Below are positions 27,373-36,390 of a stretch of 64,000 nucleotides of DNA, in pieces. The translations under genes were made by a program, and so were the position numbers. Origin of the DNA: Aeromonas dhakensis (GTDB lineage Bacteria; Pseudomonadota; Gammaproteobacteria; Enterobacterales; Aeromonadaceae); NCBI RefSeq assembly GCF_000820305.1, contig NZ_CDBH01000061.1:6797-70796 (forward strand), written 5' to 3'. Under the pieces are notes generated by a model, which was not told the DNA's origin, did not search any database, and was given only the letters and a program-made list of their open reading frames with translations. Position 1 is the first letter of the stretch. Every line of letters begins with the position of its first letter.

Positions 27373-28596
27373 ATGCAACCCGCGCTGACCACGGCCATCC
27401 CGGCCCGCAAATTCAAACTGACCCTGCTCGGGCCGGCCTTTATCGCCGCCATCGGCTACATAGATCCGGGCAACTTTGCCACCAACATTCAGGCCGGCTC
27501 CACCTTCGGCTACCAGCTGCTGTGGGTCGTAGTGTGGGCCAACCTGATGGCCATGCTGGTGCAGACTCTCTCGGCCAAGCTCGGCATCGTCACCGGCAAG
27601 AACCTGGCGGAACACATTCGCGACCGACTGCCCAAGCCGGCGGTCTGGGCCTACTGGGTGCAGGCGGAGATCATCGCCATGGCCACCGATCTGGCCGAAT
27701 TCATCGGGGCCGCGGTCGGCTTCAAGCTGCTGCTCGGGGTCACCCTGCTGGAAGGGGCCGGCATCACCGCCGTGGTCACCTGGGGCATTCTGATGCTGCA
27801 GTCCCGCGGCCAGAAACCGCTGGAGTTCGTGGTGGGCGGCCTGCTGCTGTTCGTGGCGGCGGCCTACATCGTCGAGCTGGTGTTCTCCCGCCCCCACCTG
27901 CCGAGCCTGCTGGAAGGGGCCCTCTTCCCCGGCCTGCCCAACAGCGACGCCGTCTATCTGGCGGCCGGGGTGCTCGGCGCCACCGTGATGCCGCACGTTA
28001 TCTACCTGCATTCGGCACTGACCCAGCACACCCAGGATCAGGGCTCGGTCCCCCAGCGGCTGCACACCACCCGGGTCGACGTGGCCATCGCCATGACCAT
28101 CGCCGGCTTCGTCAACCTGGCCATGATGGCCATGGCCGCGGCCGCCTTCCACAGCTCCGGCAACCAGCAGGTGGCCGAACTGGAGTCCGCCTACCAGACC
28201 CTGACCCCGCTGCTGGGCCAGGCAGCTGCCACCCTGTTCGGCCTCTCGCTGGTTGCCTCCGGTATCAGCTCCACCGTGGTGGGCACGCTGGCCGGGCAAG
28301 TGGTGATGCAGGGCTTCGTGCGCTTCACCATCCCGCTCTGGCTGCGCCGTGCCATCACCATGGCCCCCGCCTTCGTGGTGATCGCCATGGGGCTCAACAC
28401 CACCGAGATTCTGGTGTTGAGCCAGGTGGTGCTGAGCTTCGGCATCGCGCTGGCGCTCATCCCGCTGCTGATGCTGACCGGCGATCGCGCCCTGATGGGG
28501 CAATATCGCAACCACCCGGTGACTCAGGCGCTCGGCCGCCTCATCGTCGCCCTGGTGATCGGGCTCAACGCCTACCTGCTGGTCGCCATGATCTAG
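27373..28596 (+). CDS. mntH: NRAMP-type Mn2+/Fe2+ transporter
   Basis: A 407-residue inner-membrane divalent-metal/proton symporter with about eleven membrane segments. It carries the metal-site motif DPGN in segment 1 ([14 protein letters not shown]) and MPH in segment 6 ([17 protein letters not shown]). The ATG at 27373 is chosen because GGAGG lies eight bases upstream; an ATG at 27358 would add five residues. A Fur-like palindrome in the leader indicates metal repression. Confidence 0.93.
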   Translation: MQPALTTAIPARKFKLTLLGPAFIAAIGYIDPGNFATNIQAGSTFGYQLLWVVVWANLMAMLVQTLSAKLGIVTGKNLAEHIRDRLPKPAVWAYWVQAEIIAMATDLAEFIGAAVGFKLLLGVTLLEGAGITAVVTWGILMLQSRGQKPLEFVVGGLLLFVAAAYIVELVFSRPHLPSLLEGALFPGLPNSDAVYLAAGVLGATVMPHVIYLHSALTQHTQDQGSVPQRLHTTRVDVAIAMTIAGFVNLAMMAMAAAAFHSSGNQQVAELESAYQTLTPLLGQAAATLFGLSLVASGISSTVVGTLAGQVVMQGFVRFTIPLWLRRAITMAPAFVVIAMGLNTTEILVLSQVVLSFGIALALIPLLMLTGDRALMGQYRNHPVTQALGRLIVALVIGLNAYLLVAMI

Positions 28597-28616
28597 CACT
28601 CATCATCCTGCCTCCG

Positions 28617-28650
28617 GACCGGCTCATTAACCGAGGTTAATGAGCCGGTC
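28617..28650. repeat. 16-bp perfect inverted repeat downstream of mntH
   Basis: Arms GACCGGCTCATTAACC and GGTTAATGAGCCGGTC are separated by two bases. The T tract is poor (TGCGCTTTG), so it may be a weak terminator for mntH or a protein-binding palindrome upstream of the next gene. Confidence 0.6.
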
Positions 28651-28705
28651 TGCGCTTTGACGTATGCTGGCGGCTCTCTTCCTCTTCGATCTGCGGGAGC
28701 CATCC

Positions 28706-29554
28706 ATGTCACATACCCGAGCCAGCTTCGTACTGGGCCACCATCAGGAGCAGGCCAGCGTCATCTGCTGCCAGAGCGGCGACACCAGCCTGCTGGTCAC
28801 CGACCTCACCCCCTTTCATCCCCAGAGCCACCTCTGGCCCGATCAGCCGGGTGACGTGGGCACAGTGCGCTGGGAGGGTGGCGAAGCGGCCGTCGGCCCC
28901 TGCCGCATGGGGGCCATCAGCCCGGATGGGGAGCTGTTCGTCGACCAGGCGATCCCGGTCAAGCGAGGCGCGGAAGGGTGGCGTTTCGTGGTGGTGCACC
29001 CGCTGGCCTGTCACTGTGCGCTGCCGGTGGGCAGTCAGGTGACGCTGCAAGTGGATGCCGAGGCCCGTCACGCCCTGAGCCTGGGTCACAGCGGCTGCCA
29101 CCTGGCGGCACTGGCCCTAAACCGGGCGCTGATGCCCTACTGGCGCAAGGAGGTGAGCGAGCGGGATGCGCTGGAGCAGCCGGACTTCGATCGTCTCGCC
29201 ATCCAGACCTCGCGGGTCGAGCCCAATGGCTCGCGCGAGCAGTACCGGATCGGCAAGAGCCTGCGCAAGAAGGGGGTCAACAGTGAGGCCCTGCTGGCGG
29301 ATCTGGCGCAGATTGAAGCGCACATCAATCGCCAGCTGGCCGACTGGCTGGCAACCGGAGGCGAGATCCGCCGCAGCCGGGCCGGCGAGTCGATCATCGA
29401 CTCCCGTTACTGGCACTGCCCGCTGGAAGGGCGGGAAGTGACCATCCCCTGCGGCGGCACCCATGTGGCCACGCTGGCCGAGCTGGGACGGATCGAGACA
29501 GTCCTCACCGCCGATGCAGAGGGGTTTGTCATGATGACCCGGGTCTACCCCTGA
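28706..29554 (+). CDS. AlaX-type tRNA editing hydrolase
   Basis: A 282-residue protein related to the editing half of alanyl/threonyl-tRNA synthetases. Both zinc motifs are intact: HxxxH in GHSGCHLAALALN and CxxxH in PCGGTHVATLAELG. An N-terminal beta-barrel-like domain precedes them. Free-standing editing proteins hydrolyse mischarged Ser- or Gly-tRNA(Ala). The ATG at 28706 is chosen over an upstream in-frame start at 28664. Its 3' end overlaps the convergent LysR gene by 10 bp. Confidence 0.85.
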   Translation: MSHTRASFVLGHHQEQASVICCQSGDTSLLVTDLTPFHPQSHLWPDQPGDVGTVRWEGGEAAVGPCRMGAISPDGELFVDQAIPVKRGAEGWRFVVVHPLACHCALPVGSQVTLQVDAEARHALSLGHSGCHLAALALNRALMPYWRKEVSERDALEQPDFDRLAIQTSRVEPNGSREQYRIGKSLRKKGVNSEALLADLAQIEAHINRQLADWLATGGEIRRSRAGESIIDSRYWHCPLEGREVTIPCGGTHVATLAELGRIETVLTADAEGFVMMTRVYP

Positions 29555-30435
29555 GGGCGTCCGAACTCGGCGACCAGCGCGTCGATCAGGGCGCGCACCC
29601 GACGTGGCTGATGCCGCCCGGAGGGGTAGACGATCTGCAGCCGTGATGCCGGGGCGGCGAACTCGGGCAGGATCTCCACTAGGCGGCCACGGCTCAGATC
29701 CTCCCCCACATCCCAGCGGGACTTGAGGCAGATCCCCTCCCCCTGCAGGCACCACTGGCGCACCAGATAACCGTTGTTACTGATGCGCCGCCCCTGCACC
29801 ATCACCCGCTTCACCACGCCCTCAACCTGAAAAGACCACCAGCGCTCCGGATGTTCTCCGAAACGCATTAGCAGGCAGTCATGATCGGCAAGCTCTTCCG
29901 GATGGCGGGGCACTCCCTTGCGCGCCAGGTAGGCGGGTGAGGCACAGACGATCCGGCGGTTCTCCCCCAGCGAGAGGGTGCGCAGTGTGCTGTCGGCCAG
30001 CTCTCCGTAGCGCAAGGCCAGATCGATCCCCTGCCCCACCAGATCCAGATAGCCGTCGGTCAGGTTGAGATCCAGCGTGATCCCCGGGTGTTGCGCCATG
30101 AAGCGATCGAGCAGCGGCACCAGCCGGCTGATCCCCAGATCATGTGGGGCGCTGATGCGCAGCAACCCGTTCATTTCGTCCCCGCCATCGCGCAGACGGC
30201 GCTTGAGCCCCTCGGCCTGGGCCAGCAGATGGCGCCCCTCCTCCAGCAACAGGCGCCCCTCTTCGGTAAGGCTGATGGAGCGAGTGGTTCTGCTGAGCAG
30301 GGTCGTACCGTAGTAGCGTTCCAGGGAGGCCAGCCGCTCCGAGACGGTTGCCGGGGAGAAGCCCAGCTCACGCCCCGCGGCGGCCAGCCCCCCTTTTTCC
30401 ACTATGACCAGGAACAGATTGAGGTTCTCGAGCAT
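29545..30435 (-). CDS. LysR-family transcriptional regulator
   Basis: A 296-residue regulator with an N-terminal helix-turn-helix (LAAAGRELGFSPATVSERLA) and a LysR substrate-binding domain. It most resembles the DsdC/AaeR-type group that acts on nearby redox genes. It is divergent from an SDR-MFS-VOC-binding-protein set, with AT-rich palindromes in the intergenic gap, so it probably controls that set. Confidence 0.88.
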   Translation of the reverse strand: MLENLNLFLVIVEKGGLAAAGRELGFSPATVSERLASLERYYGTTLLSRTTRSISLTEEGRLLLEEGRHLLAQAEGLKRRLRDGGDEMNGLLRISAPHDLGISRLVPLLDRFMAQHPGITLDLNLTDGYLDLVGQGIDLALRYGELADSTLRTLSLGENRRIVCASPAYLARKGVPRHPEELADHDCLLMRFGEHPERWWSFQVEGVVKRVMVQGRRISNNGYLVRQWCLQGEGICLKSRWDVGEDLSRGRLVEILPEFAAPASRLQIVYPSGRHQPRRVRALIDALVAEFGRPQG

Positions 30436-30442
30436 GATTGTA

Positions 30443-30485
30443 TTGATAATCCGAATTATGTTTTAGATTTTGCGGCAATTATCAA
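30443..30485. promoter_or_regulatory. Paired inverted repeats in the LysR-SDR gap
   Basis: TTGATAAT (30443-30450) and ATTATCAA (30478-30485) are inverted arms, and ATAAT-CCGA-ATTAT (30446-30459) is an inner inverted repeat. The symmetric AT-rich layout fits LysR-type operators between divergent genes. Confidence 0.55.
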
Positions 30486-30559
30486 AATACACCGTCACAT
30501 CTATCTTCTCCAGCAGACACAGGCGCGGATCCCCCGCCGTCTCAGAGAGGAACATTGCC

Positions 30560-31231
30560 ATGGCATTTCATCAACATACCCTGTCCCTTGTCATCGGTGG
30601 CCACACAGGTATCGGCCGCGCCGTCGCCGATGCCCTGCGCCAGCGCCCCGGTCAGGTCATCGTCGCCAGTCGCAAAAGCGGCCTGGATATCACGGACCAG
30701 ACCTCAATCGATAACCTCTTGACCGATCTGGGCCAGCTGGATCACCTGGTCATCACCGCCGGTTCCCAGGCGCCTGGTGGGCCTCTGCTCGAGCTGGATC
30801 TCACGGCGGCCAAGGCGGCCTTCGACACCAAGTTCTGGGGCACTCTGGCGGTCATTCGCAGCCTTGCCCCGTATATGGCCCCCGGCGGCACCATCACCCT
30901 CACCACAGGGTTCCTGGCCCGCAAGACGGTGCCCGGCACCCTGGTCAAGACCACCATGAATGCCGCGCTCGAAGCCGCCGCCAGGCTGCTCGCCCGTGAG
31001 CTGGCCCCCATCCGGGTCAACGTGGTCAGCCCGGGGCTGACCGATACCGAGGCCTACGCCGCCATGGCGCCCGAGGCGCGAGAGGCCATGCTGGGCCGGG
31101 CCGCCGCCAGCCTGCCTGCCGGTCGGCACGGCCGCGCCGAAGATCTTGCCGCCGGCTATCTGCTGGCCATCGACAACCCCTTCATGACCGGCGCCACCAT
31201 AGATATCGATGGCGGCGCCCTGATCAACTGA
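30560..31231 (+). CDS. SDR-fold protein with atypical active site
   Basis: A 223-residue short-chain dehydrogenase/reductase-fold protein. The nucleotide loop reads GGHTGIGRA in place of TGxxxGIG. By alignment with the usual YxxxK helix (ASKAALE context), the catalytic Tyr is replaced by Lys (about residue 130) and the Lys by Asn (about 134) in VKTTMNAALEAAARLLA. AGAGAGGA precedes the ATG. It may bind NAD(P) without classic SDR chemistry or use a variant mechanism. First of a rightward set with an MFS exporter. Confidence 0.8.
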   Translation: MAFHQHTLSLVIGGHTGIGRAVADALRQRPGQVIVASRKSGLDITDQTSIDNLLTDLGQLDHLVITAGSQAPGGPLLELDLTAAKAAFDTKFWGTLAVIRSLAPYMAPGGTITLTTGFLARKTVPGTLVKTTMNAALEAAARLLARELAPIRVNVVSPGLTDTEAYAAMAPEAREAMLGRAAASLPAGRHGRAEDLAAGYLLAIDNPFMTGATIDIDGGALIN

Positions 31232-31241
31232 GGAAATGAGC

Positions 31242-32417
31242 ATGAAAGAGCCCAACACGCTCCCGGCCCGGATCTGGATCCTGACCCTGAGTGCCTTTGC
31301 CATCGGTACCGCGGAGTTCCTGATCGCCGGCATCCTGCCTCAGGTGGCTGAATCGCTGGGGGTCACCACGGGCCAGGCGGGCAACCTCATCACCGCCTAT
31401 GCCCTGGCCATCGTCTTTGGCGGCCCGCTGCTCACCCTCTGGCTGGCCCGCTTCGAGAAACGTCGCGTCCTGCTGGCACTGATGGTGCTGTTTGTGGTCG
31501 CCAACCTGATCGCGGCCTTCAGCACCGACTACGTCACCCTGATCGTGAGCCGCATCCTGGCCGGCCTGACCCAGGGCCCCTTCTATGGCATAGGTGCCGT
31601 GGTCGCCACCCGCATGGTGAGCGACAAGATGGCGGGCCGCGCCGTCGGCCAGATGTTTGCGGGCCTGACCCTGGCCAACGTGCTGGGCGTGCCGGCGGGT
31701 GCCTGGATAGGCAACGCCTTCGACTGGCATACCACCTTCCTAGTGGTCGCCGGGCTGGGTCTGCTCTCCATGCTGGCCATCGCCCTCGTCATCGAGCGCC
31801 AACCCAGGGAGAACGCCGCCTCCATCAGCCAGCAGCTCGCCGCCTTCCGCAGTTGGAACCTGCTGGCCAGCCTGCTCTTTACCGTACTGGGCTGGGCCGG
31901 CTTCATGACCCTCTATGGCTACATAGCGCCGCTGGCAGAAGAGGTGGCTGGCTTCGAACGTTCCGCCATCACAGGCGTGCTGGTGGTCGTCGGGCTGGGC
32001 CTGGTGCTCGGCAACAACATCGGCGGGCACAGCGCCGACCGCAATCTGCGGCGCTCCCTGCTGGTGTGGCCACTGCTGACCATTCTGGCCCTGCTGCTGG
32101 TCGGCGTGGTGGAGCACTACACATGGCCTTTCCTGATCGCCACCTTCCTGTTTGGTGTGGCCACCTTCGCCAATCTGCCCGCCATGCAGATGCGGGTGAT
32201 GAAATATGGCCGGCAGGCCCCGGAGTTGGCGGCCACCGCCAACATCTCGGCATTCAACATCGCCAACGCCTTGGGCGGAGTGATCGGTGGCGCCGTCGTC
32301 GACAGTCAGCTGGGACCGGCAGCCCTCCCCTTCTTCGCGTCGCTGGTACCGGCTCTGGGGCTGCTGTTCATCCTGACCCAGGAGCGAAGAGGCCGGCCAA
32401 AGGCCCTGGCCTGCTAG
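31242..32417 (+). CDS. MFS efflux transporter, AraJ-like
   Basis: A 391-residue twelve-segment major-facilitator transporter resembling AraJ/sugar-efflux proteins (FAIGTAEFLIAGILPQVAES, then GRAVGQMFAGLTLANVLGVP). The ATG at 31242 has AGG eight bases upstream; the ATG at 31236 would leave only two bases. It follows the SDR gene by 10 bp and is probably co-transcribed. Confidence 0.85.
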   Translation: MKEPNTLPARIWILTLSAFAIGTAEFLIAGILPQVAESLGVTTGQAGNLITAYALAIVFGGPLLTLWLARFEKRRVLLALMVLFVVANLIAAFSTDYVTLIVSRILAGLTQGPFYGIGAVVATRMVSDKMAGRAVGQMFAGLTLANVLGVPAGAWIGNAFDWHTTFLVVAGLGLLSMLAIALVIERQPRENAASISQQLAAFRSWNLLASLLFTVLGWAGFMTLYGYIAPLAEEVAGFERSAITGVLVVVGLGLVLGNNIGGHSADRNLRRSLLVWPLLTILALLLVGVVEHYTWPFLIATFLFGVATFANLPAMQMRVMKYGRQAPELAATANISAFNIANALGGVIGGAVVDSQLGPAALPFFASLVPALGLLFILTQERRGRPKALAC

Positions 32418-32460
32418 GCGACGACCCCTTCACCCGCATTCCGAGCCGACAGGAGGCCAT

Positions 32461-32910
32461 ATGACCATACATGCCATCGACCACGTCACGCTTCGCACGG
32501 ATCAGCTGGAGCAGACCATAGCGTTTTATCGCGATGCCATCGGCCTGCAGGAAGGGGGGCGGCCCCCCTTTCCTTTTCCGGGTTGCTGGCTCTACGCAGG
32601 AGGGCGCCCCCTGCTGCACATCGTTGCCAACACCCAGGGCGAGGGACTGACCGACTATCTGGGGAAACGGGAGACGGAGCAAGGCAGCGGCTGCATCGAT
32701 CACATCTCGCTGAGCGCCTCGGATCCTGTAGAGACGCAGGCTCGCCTGCTGCGACTGGAGGTGCCCTTCGTCAGCCGGGTCATCCCGGAGCGCAACGAGC
32801 TGCAGCTCTTTCTGAGGGATAACAACGGGGTGCCGGTCGAGTTGCTCTTCACCCAGACGGACATAGACCAGCACGACAACCCAACGACCGGGGGAGATAG
32901 GGATGAGTAA
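32461..32910 (+). CDS. VOC-family (glyoxalase-fold) protein
   Basis: A 149-residue protein with the vicinal-oxygen-chelate fold: IDHVTLRTDQLEQTIAFYRD and a second module around IDHISLSASDPVETQARLLR. The C-terminal VELLF element carries a likely metal-ligand glutamate. Its stop overlaps the next gene's ATG region by 8 bp. Substrate unknown. Confidence 0.8.
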   Translation: MTIHAIDHVTLRTDQLEQTIAFYRDAIGLQEGGRPPFPFPGCWLYAGGRPLLHIVANTQGEGLTDYLGKRETEQGSGCIDHISLSASDPVETQARLLRLEVPFVSRVIPERNELQLFLRDNNGVPVELLFTQTDIDQHDNPTTGGDRDE

Positions 32911-33793
32911 CAGACGACATTTCATCAAAAGCGCGATTGCCATGGGCACCCTGGCAGTGGCGGGGCGGGCCTTGGCAAACCCCCGATCCCCTTCAGGCCT
33001 GGGTGCTGGCCCCCAGCTCAGGCTCGGCATCACGGATCTCTCATTCCACCGCATGGCCGGGGCCCTGGTGACTGCCGTTCTGGAGCAGCGGGGCTACCGG
33101 GTCACCCGCAGCCACGCCCCCCATGAGGCCAATTTTGAACGGCTCGCCAGCGGCGAGATCGATCTGCTGGCCTCCGCCTGGCTGCCTGCCAGCCACGGCA
33201 TCTACAAAGCAGGGGTCGAGAAGCAGGTGGCCGTGCGTGAGCTGGGGCTGCACTACCAGCCCTATGCCCTGTGGGGCGTCCCGGAGTATGTTCCCGTCGA
33301 TCAGGTGGCCGAGGTCGCCGACCTGCTGCGCCCCGAGGTAAGGCAGCACATGACGCCGCAGATCCAGGGGATCGGGCCGGGGGCTGGCATCAGCCGCTTC
33401 TCGCGGGAGATCATGAGGGTGTACGGGCTCGAGCAGGCGGGTTACCGCTTCCTGAACGGGACACAGGAGCAGTGTCTGGCCGCCTTTGAGCAGGCCGTGG
33501 CCGAGCAACGCTGGGCCATAGTGCCCCTGTGGCGCCCCCAGTTCCTGCACGCCATCCATCCCATCCGTGAGTTGAAAGAACCCGGGGGGCTGCTGGGCGG
33601 GGTCGACAGGGCCGTGCTGCTGATACGGGAGGATCGCCTGGGCAGACTGGACGACGCCACCCTCACAGCGCTGGACAAACTGCGCTTTGGCAACGAGCTG
33701 ATAGAGCGCCTCGACTATCGGGTCAGCCGGCTCGGCGAGCCCCTCGACCGGGTCGCCCGGGAAGCCATTGCCGCCTTGCAGCAACCAGCCTGA
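32903..33793 (+). CDS. Tat-exported OpuAC-like substrate-binding protein
   Basis: A 296-residue periplasmic binding protein of the glycine-betaine/OpuAC type (LASGEIDLLASAWLPASHGI). The signal starts NRRHFIK, a twin-arginine motif, followed by a hydrophobic stretch ending ALA. No ABC permease or ATPase gene is adjacent, so it is an orphan receptor. Eight-base overlap with the VOC gene. Confidence 0.8.
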   Translation: MSNRRHFIKSAIAMGTLAVAGRALANPRSPSGLGAGPQLRLGITDLSFHRMAGALVTAVLEQRGYRVTRSHAPHEANFERLASGEIDLLASAWLPASHGIYKAGVEKQVAVRELGLHYQPYALWGVPEYVPVDQVAEVADLLRPEVRQHMTPQIQGIGPGAGISRFSREIMRVYGLEQAGYRFLNGTQEQCLAAFEQAVAEQRWAIVPLWRPQFLHAIHPIRELKEPGGLLGGVDRAVLLIREDRLGRLDDATLTALDKLRFGNELIERLDYRVSRLGEPLDRVAREAIAALQQPA

Positions 33794-33851
33794 TGTCGCC
33801 GCCGCCGGCATCCAGGTCGGGGGCGGCCGTCAGCACCGAGGGGGCACGCCC

Positions 33852-34688
33852 CTAGCCGAGGCGGATCAGCAGGATCCCGCCCAGGATAATCAGGGCCGCC
33901 AGCAGCCTGACCCGCCCCAGCGTCTCCCCCAGCCAACCCCAGGAGAGCAGCACCGCAAACAGCACGCTGCTCTCGCGCAGGGCCGCCACCAGGCCGATGG
34001 GCGCCCTGGTCATGGCCCAGATGACGATACCGTAGGCCAACAGCGACAGGGCGCCACCGATGGCGCCGCTGCGCCACGCCGCAGGCCCCAGCTCGCGCCA
34101 GGCGGTGCGGCTCTGCCAGCGCATCAGCAGCGGCATCATCAGCGCGGTGAGGGTGAACAGCCAGAGGGTGTAACGCACCGGCTCGCCGGCCGAGCGGGCC
34201 CCCGCCCCATCGGACAGGGTATAGGAGGCGGTAAAGAGCGCCGTGACAAGCACCGCCTGCAGCGCGGCCGGTGCCAGCCGCAGGCCGCCGCGCCACGCCA
34301 TCAGCAGCACGCCGCTCACTAGCACTACGGCTCCCGTCACCGCCACCATTCCCGGTACTTCCCCCAGCAGCAGGGCACCGAACAGCAGGGTCACCAGCGG
34401 GGCACTGCCCCGGGCCAGCGGATAGATCTGGCCGAACTCACCCAGCCGGTAGGCCCGACCGAGAAACAGGCAGTAGCCGCAGTGCAGCAGGATGGAGAGT
34501 GCCAGCCAGGGATATTCGGCCGCCACCGGCCAGCCCACCAAGGGGAGAAAGGGGGCAGCAAACAGACCGGAGCAGAGGGAGACCAGCAGGACGCTGACCC
34601 GCCCCTCGGCCTGGCGCTTGGCCAGCGCATTCCAGAGCGCGTGCAGCAAGGCAGCCAGCAGGATGGCGGCAAAGATGGTTGGGGTCAC
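33852..34688 (-). CDS. DMT-superfamily (EamA) transporter
   Basis: A 278-residue protein with two EamA repeats and about ten hydrophobic segments (LLHALWNALAKR at the start; LVAALRESSVLFAVLLSW in the second half). Probable metabolite exporter. Convergent with the OpuAC-like gene. Confidence 0.82.
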   Translation of the reverse strand: MTPTIFAAILLAALLHALWNALAKRQAEGRVSVLLVSLCSGLFAAPFLPLVGWPVAAEYPWLALSILLHCGYCLFLGRAYRLGEFGQIYPLARGSAPLVTLLFGALLLGEVPGMVAVTGAVVLVSGVLLMAWRGGLRLAPAALQAVLVTALFTASYTLSDGAGARSAGEPVRYTLWLFTLTALMMPLLMRWQSRTAWRELGPAAWRSGAIGGALSLLAYGIVIWAMTRAPIGLVAALRESSVLFAVLLSWGWLGETLGRVRLLAALIILGGILLIRLG

Positions 34689-34804
34689 GACAGGGTTCCG
34701 ATAGCAACAGGCCGCCCAGCATACCCGGTTTGCCCGGCCATGACAGAGAGCGGCCTCATAAGATGCCTGTTTTTCTCATCCGGCAGCCTGCTGCCGGCCT
34801 GGCC

Positions 34805-35665
34805 TCAGCGCAACCGGCGCTGCCAGTGAATGGCCAGCAGGATGAAGCTCACCCCGACCCAGAGGTTCCACGCCGGGATCTCGCCAAACAGCCAGACCCC
34901 CAGCAGCACCACAAACATCAGGCCCGAGTACTCGGTCGCCGCGATGCGGTTGGCCTCCACCTGACGATAGGAATAGAAGCAGCTGGCGTGATAGAGCAGT
35001 TGCATGACGCCGCTGCCGCCGATCAGCACCAGCAGCCGCCAGTCCACCGGCTGCCACTGACCCACCGCCAGACCCGCGGTCAGCGGCATGGCCAGCAGGT
35101 TGGCCCAGAACAGGGTCGCCACCACCGAGATCCCGGCCGGCAACTTGCGTCCCGTGATGTTGAACAGCGCCAGGGTGAAAGCGGTCACCAGGGCGCCCAG
35201 CCCGGCCAGATGGAAATCCCCCGGCCGCAGCACGAACACCACCCCGAGCAGCCCCATGCCGCTCAGCAGCCAGACTCTGGGGTGGATCTTCTCCTTGAGC
35301 AGCCAGGCTGCCAGCGGCAGCGTCAGCAGCGGGGAGACATAGAAGATGGCGTTGGCCGTGGCCAGCGGCAGCTGGGTCAGGGCCAGCATCATGCCACCGC
35401 CGCCGAGCAGGCAGAGGTGGCCGCGCAGCAGGTGCCACTTCCAGGCACCCAGCCCCCAGGCCGAGCGCGGCACCCGCAGCATGAAGGGCAGCAGCACCAG
35501 CAGGGTCAGCAGCTGGCGCAGGAACATGTATTGGAAGGGGCTGAAGCCGGGGCCGATCAGCTTGACCAGCACGTCGGAGAAGGCCTGGGCCAGATTGCCC
35601 AGCACCAGGGTGATGATGGCGAAGGTTTGCAGGTCCAGTGCGAACCGCTTGCGCAACAACTCCAT
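34805..35665 (-). CDS. DMT-superfamily (EamA) transporter
   Basis: A 286-residue EamA-type transporter (LVLGNLAQAFSDVLVKLIGP; TEYSGLMFVVLLGVWLFGEI). It is the second of two adjacent DMT genes; their sequences are only distantly similar. The ATG at 35665 is used; a TTG at 35695 is possible and neither has a clear ribosome site. The 218 bp upstream are AT-rich and contain no gene that I can see. Confidence 0.8.
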   Translation of the reverse strand: MELLRKRFALDLQTFAIITLVLGNLAQAFSDVLVKLIGPGFSPFQYMFLRQLLTLLVLLPFMLRVPRSAWGLGAWKWHLLRGHLCLLGGGGMMLALTQLPLATANAIFYVSPLLTLPLAAWLLKEKIHPRVWLLSGMGLLGVVFVLRPGDFHLAGLGALVTAFTLALFNITGRKLPAGISVVATLFWANLLAMPLTAGLAVGQWQPVDWRLLVLIGGSGVMQLLYHASCFYSYRQVEANRIAATEYSGLMFVVLLGVWLFGEIPAWNLWVGVSFILLAIHWQRRLR

Positions 35666-35883
35666 CAGCGACAACCGCTCGTGTGACGAACGCAAATAAA
35701 ATGGCTCAACGGCTCAATCGCTGAATCTTGTTCTGTATTAATGGGGTAAAAGACCATTTTTAAAACCTATCCATCAACTGTTGCCGATTAATCACTCAGA
35801 GGGTACCCACTAACATGGCGTCAGGCATCCGTTTTCTTTACTACCTCAAGACATAATAATTTCATTGTTATGCCTAAAAGGCA

Positions 35884-36333
35884 TTAAGAGGAGCTCATGC
35901 CGATGTGGGGAATGTCATCTTCCAGATAGGGTTCCCCCACGGCGGTGAAGCCGTGACGGCCGTAGAAGCCCTGCAGGTGCGCCTGAGCCCCCAGATAGAT
36001 GCTGACCCCGGGCCACAGCCGGGCACACTCCTGCAGCGCCTGCTGCATCAGCCGGTGGCCCAGGCCATCGCCTCTCGCCTCGGGGGCGGTCACCACCCGG
36101 CCGATCACCACCTGTTGCGCCTTGGCCACACCGGGCGCCATCAGCCTGGCATAGGCCACCAGTGCCCCATCCTGCCAGCCGAGCAGGTGCAGTACGTCGG
36201 GGCGCTTGTCGACGCCGTCCAGATCGAGAAAGACGCAGGTCTGCTCCACCACGAAGACCCGGGATCTCAGGGTGAGCAGTTCATAGAGTTCGTTGACGTC
36301 GAGTTGTTCGAAAGATTTGAGAGACCAGTTCAT
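35884..36333 (-). CDS. elaA: ElaA-family GNAT acetyltransferase
   Basis: A 149-residue protein with ElaA hallmarks LRSRVFVVEQTCVFLDLDG and the acetyl-CoA motif RGDGLGHRLMQQAL. Length matches the family. Substrate unknown. Confidence 0.87.
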   Translation of the reverse strand: MNWSLKSFEQLDVNELYELLTLRSRVFVVEQTCVFLDLDGVDKRPDVLHLLGWQDGALVAYARLMAPGVAKAQQVVIGRVVTAPEARGDGLGHRLMQQALQECARLWPGVSIYLGAQAHLQGFYGRHGFTAVGEPYLEDDIPHIGMSSS

Positions 36334-36390
36334 GGGGATTCCTTGCTCATGATGAGAAGGGCAGCATAGCCAGCCGCACGCGGGCCGGCA

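Noticed and set aside
34780-34797. CCGGCAG/CTGCCGG hairpin as terminator
   Set aside because: No T tract follows on either strand.
33852-35665. Two DMT genes as a recent duplication
   Set aside because: Their protein sequences differ strongly apart from family features, so a recent duplication is not supported.
35700-35883. AT-rich gap as possible small RNA gene or island edge
   Set aside because: Only a short ATGCCT/AGGCAT hairpin is visible; nothing supports a transcript.
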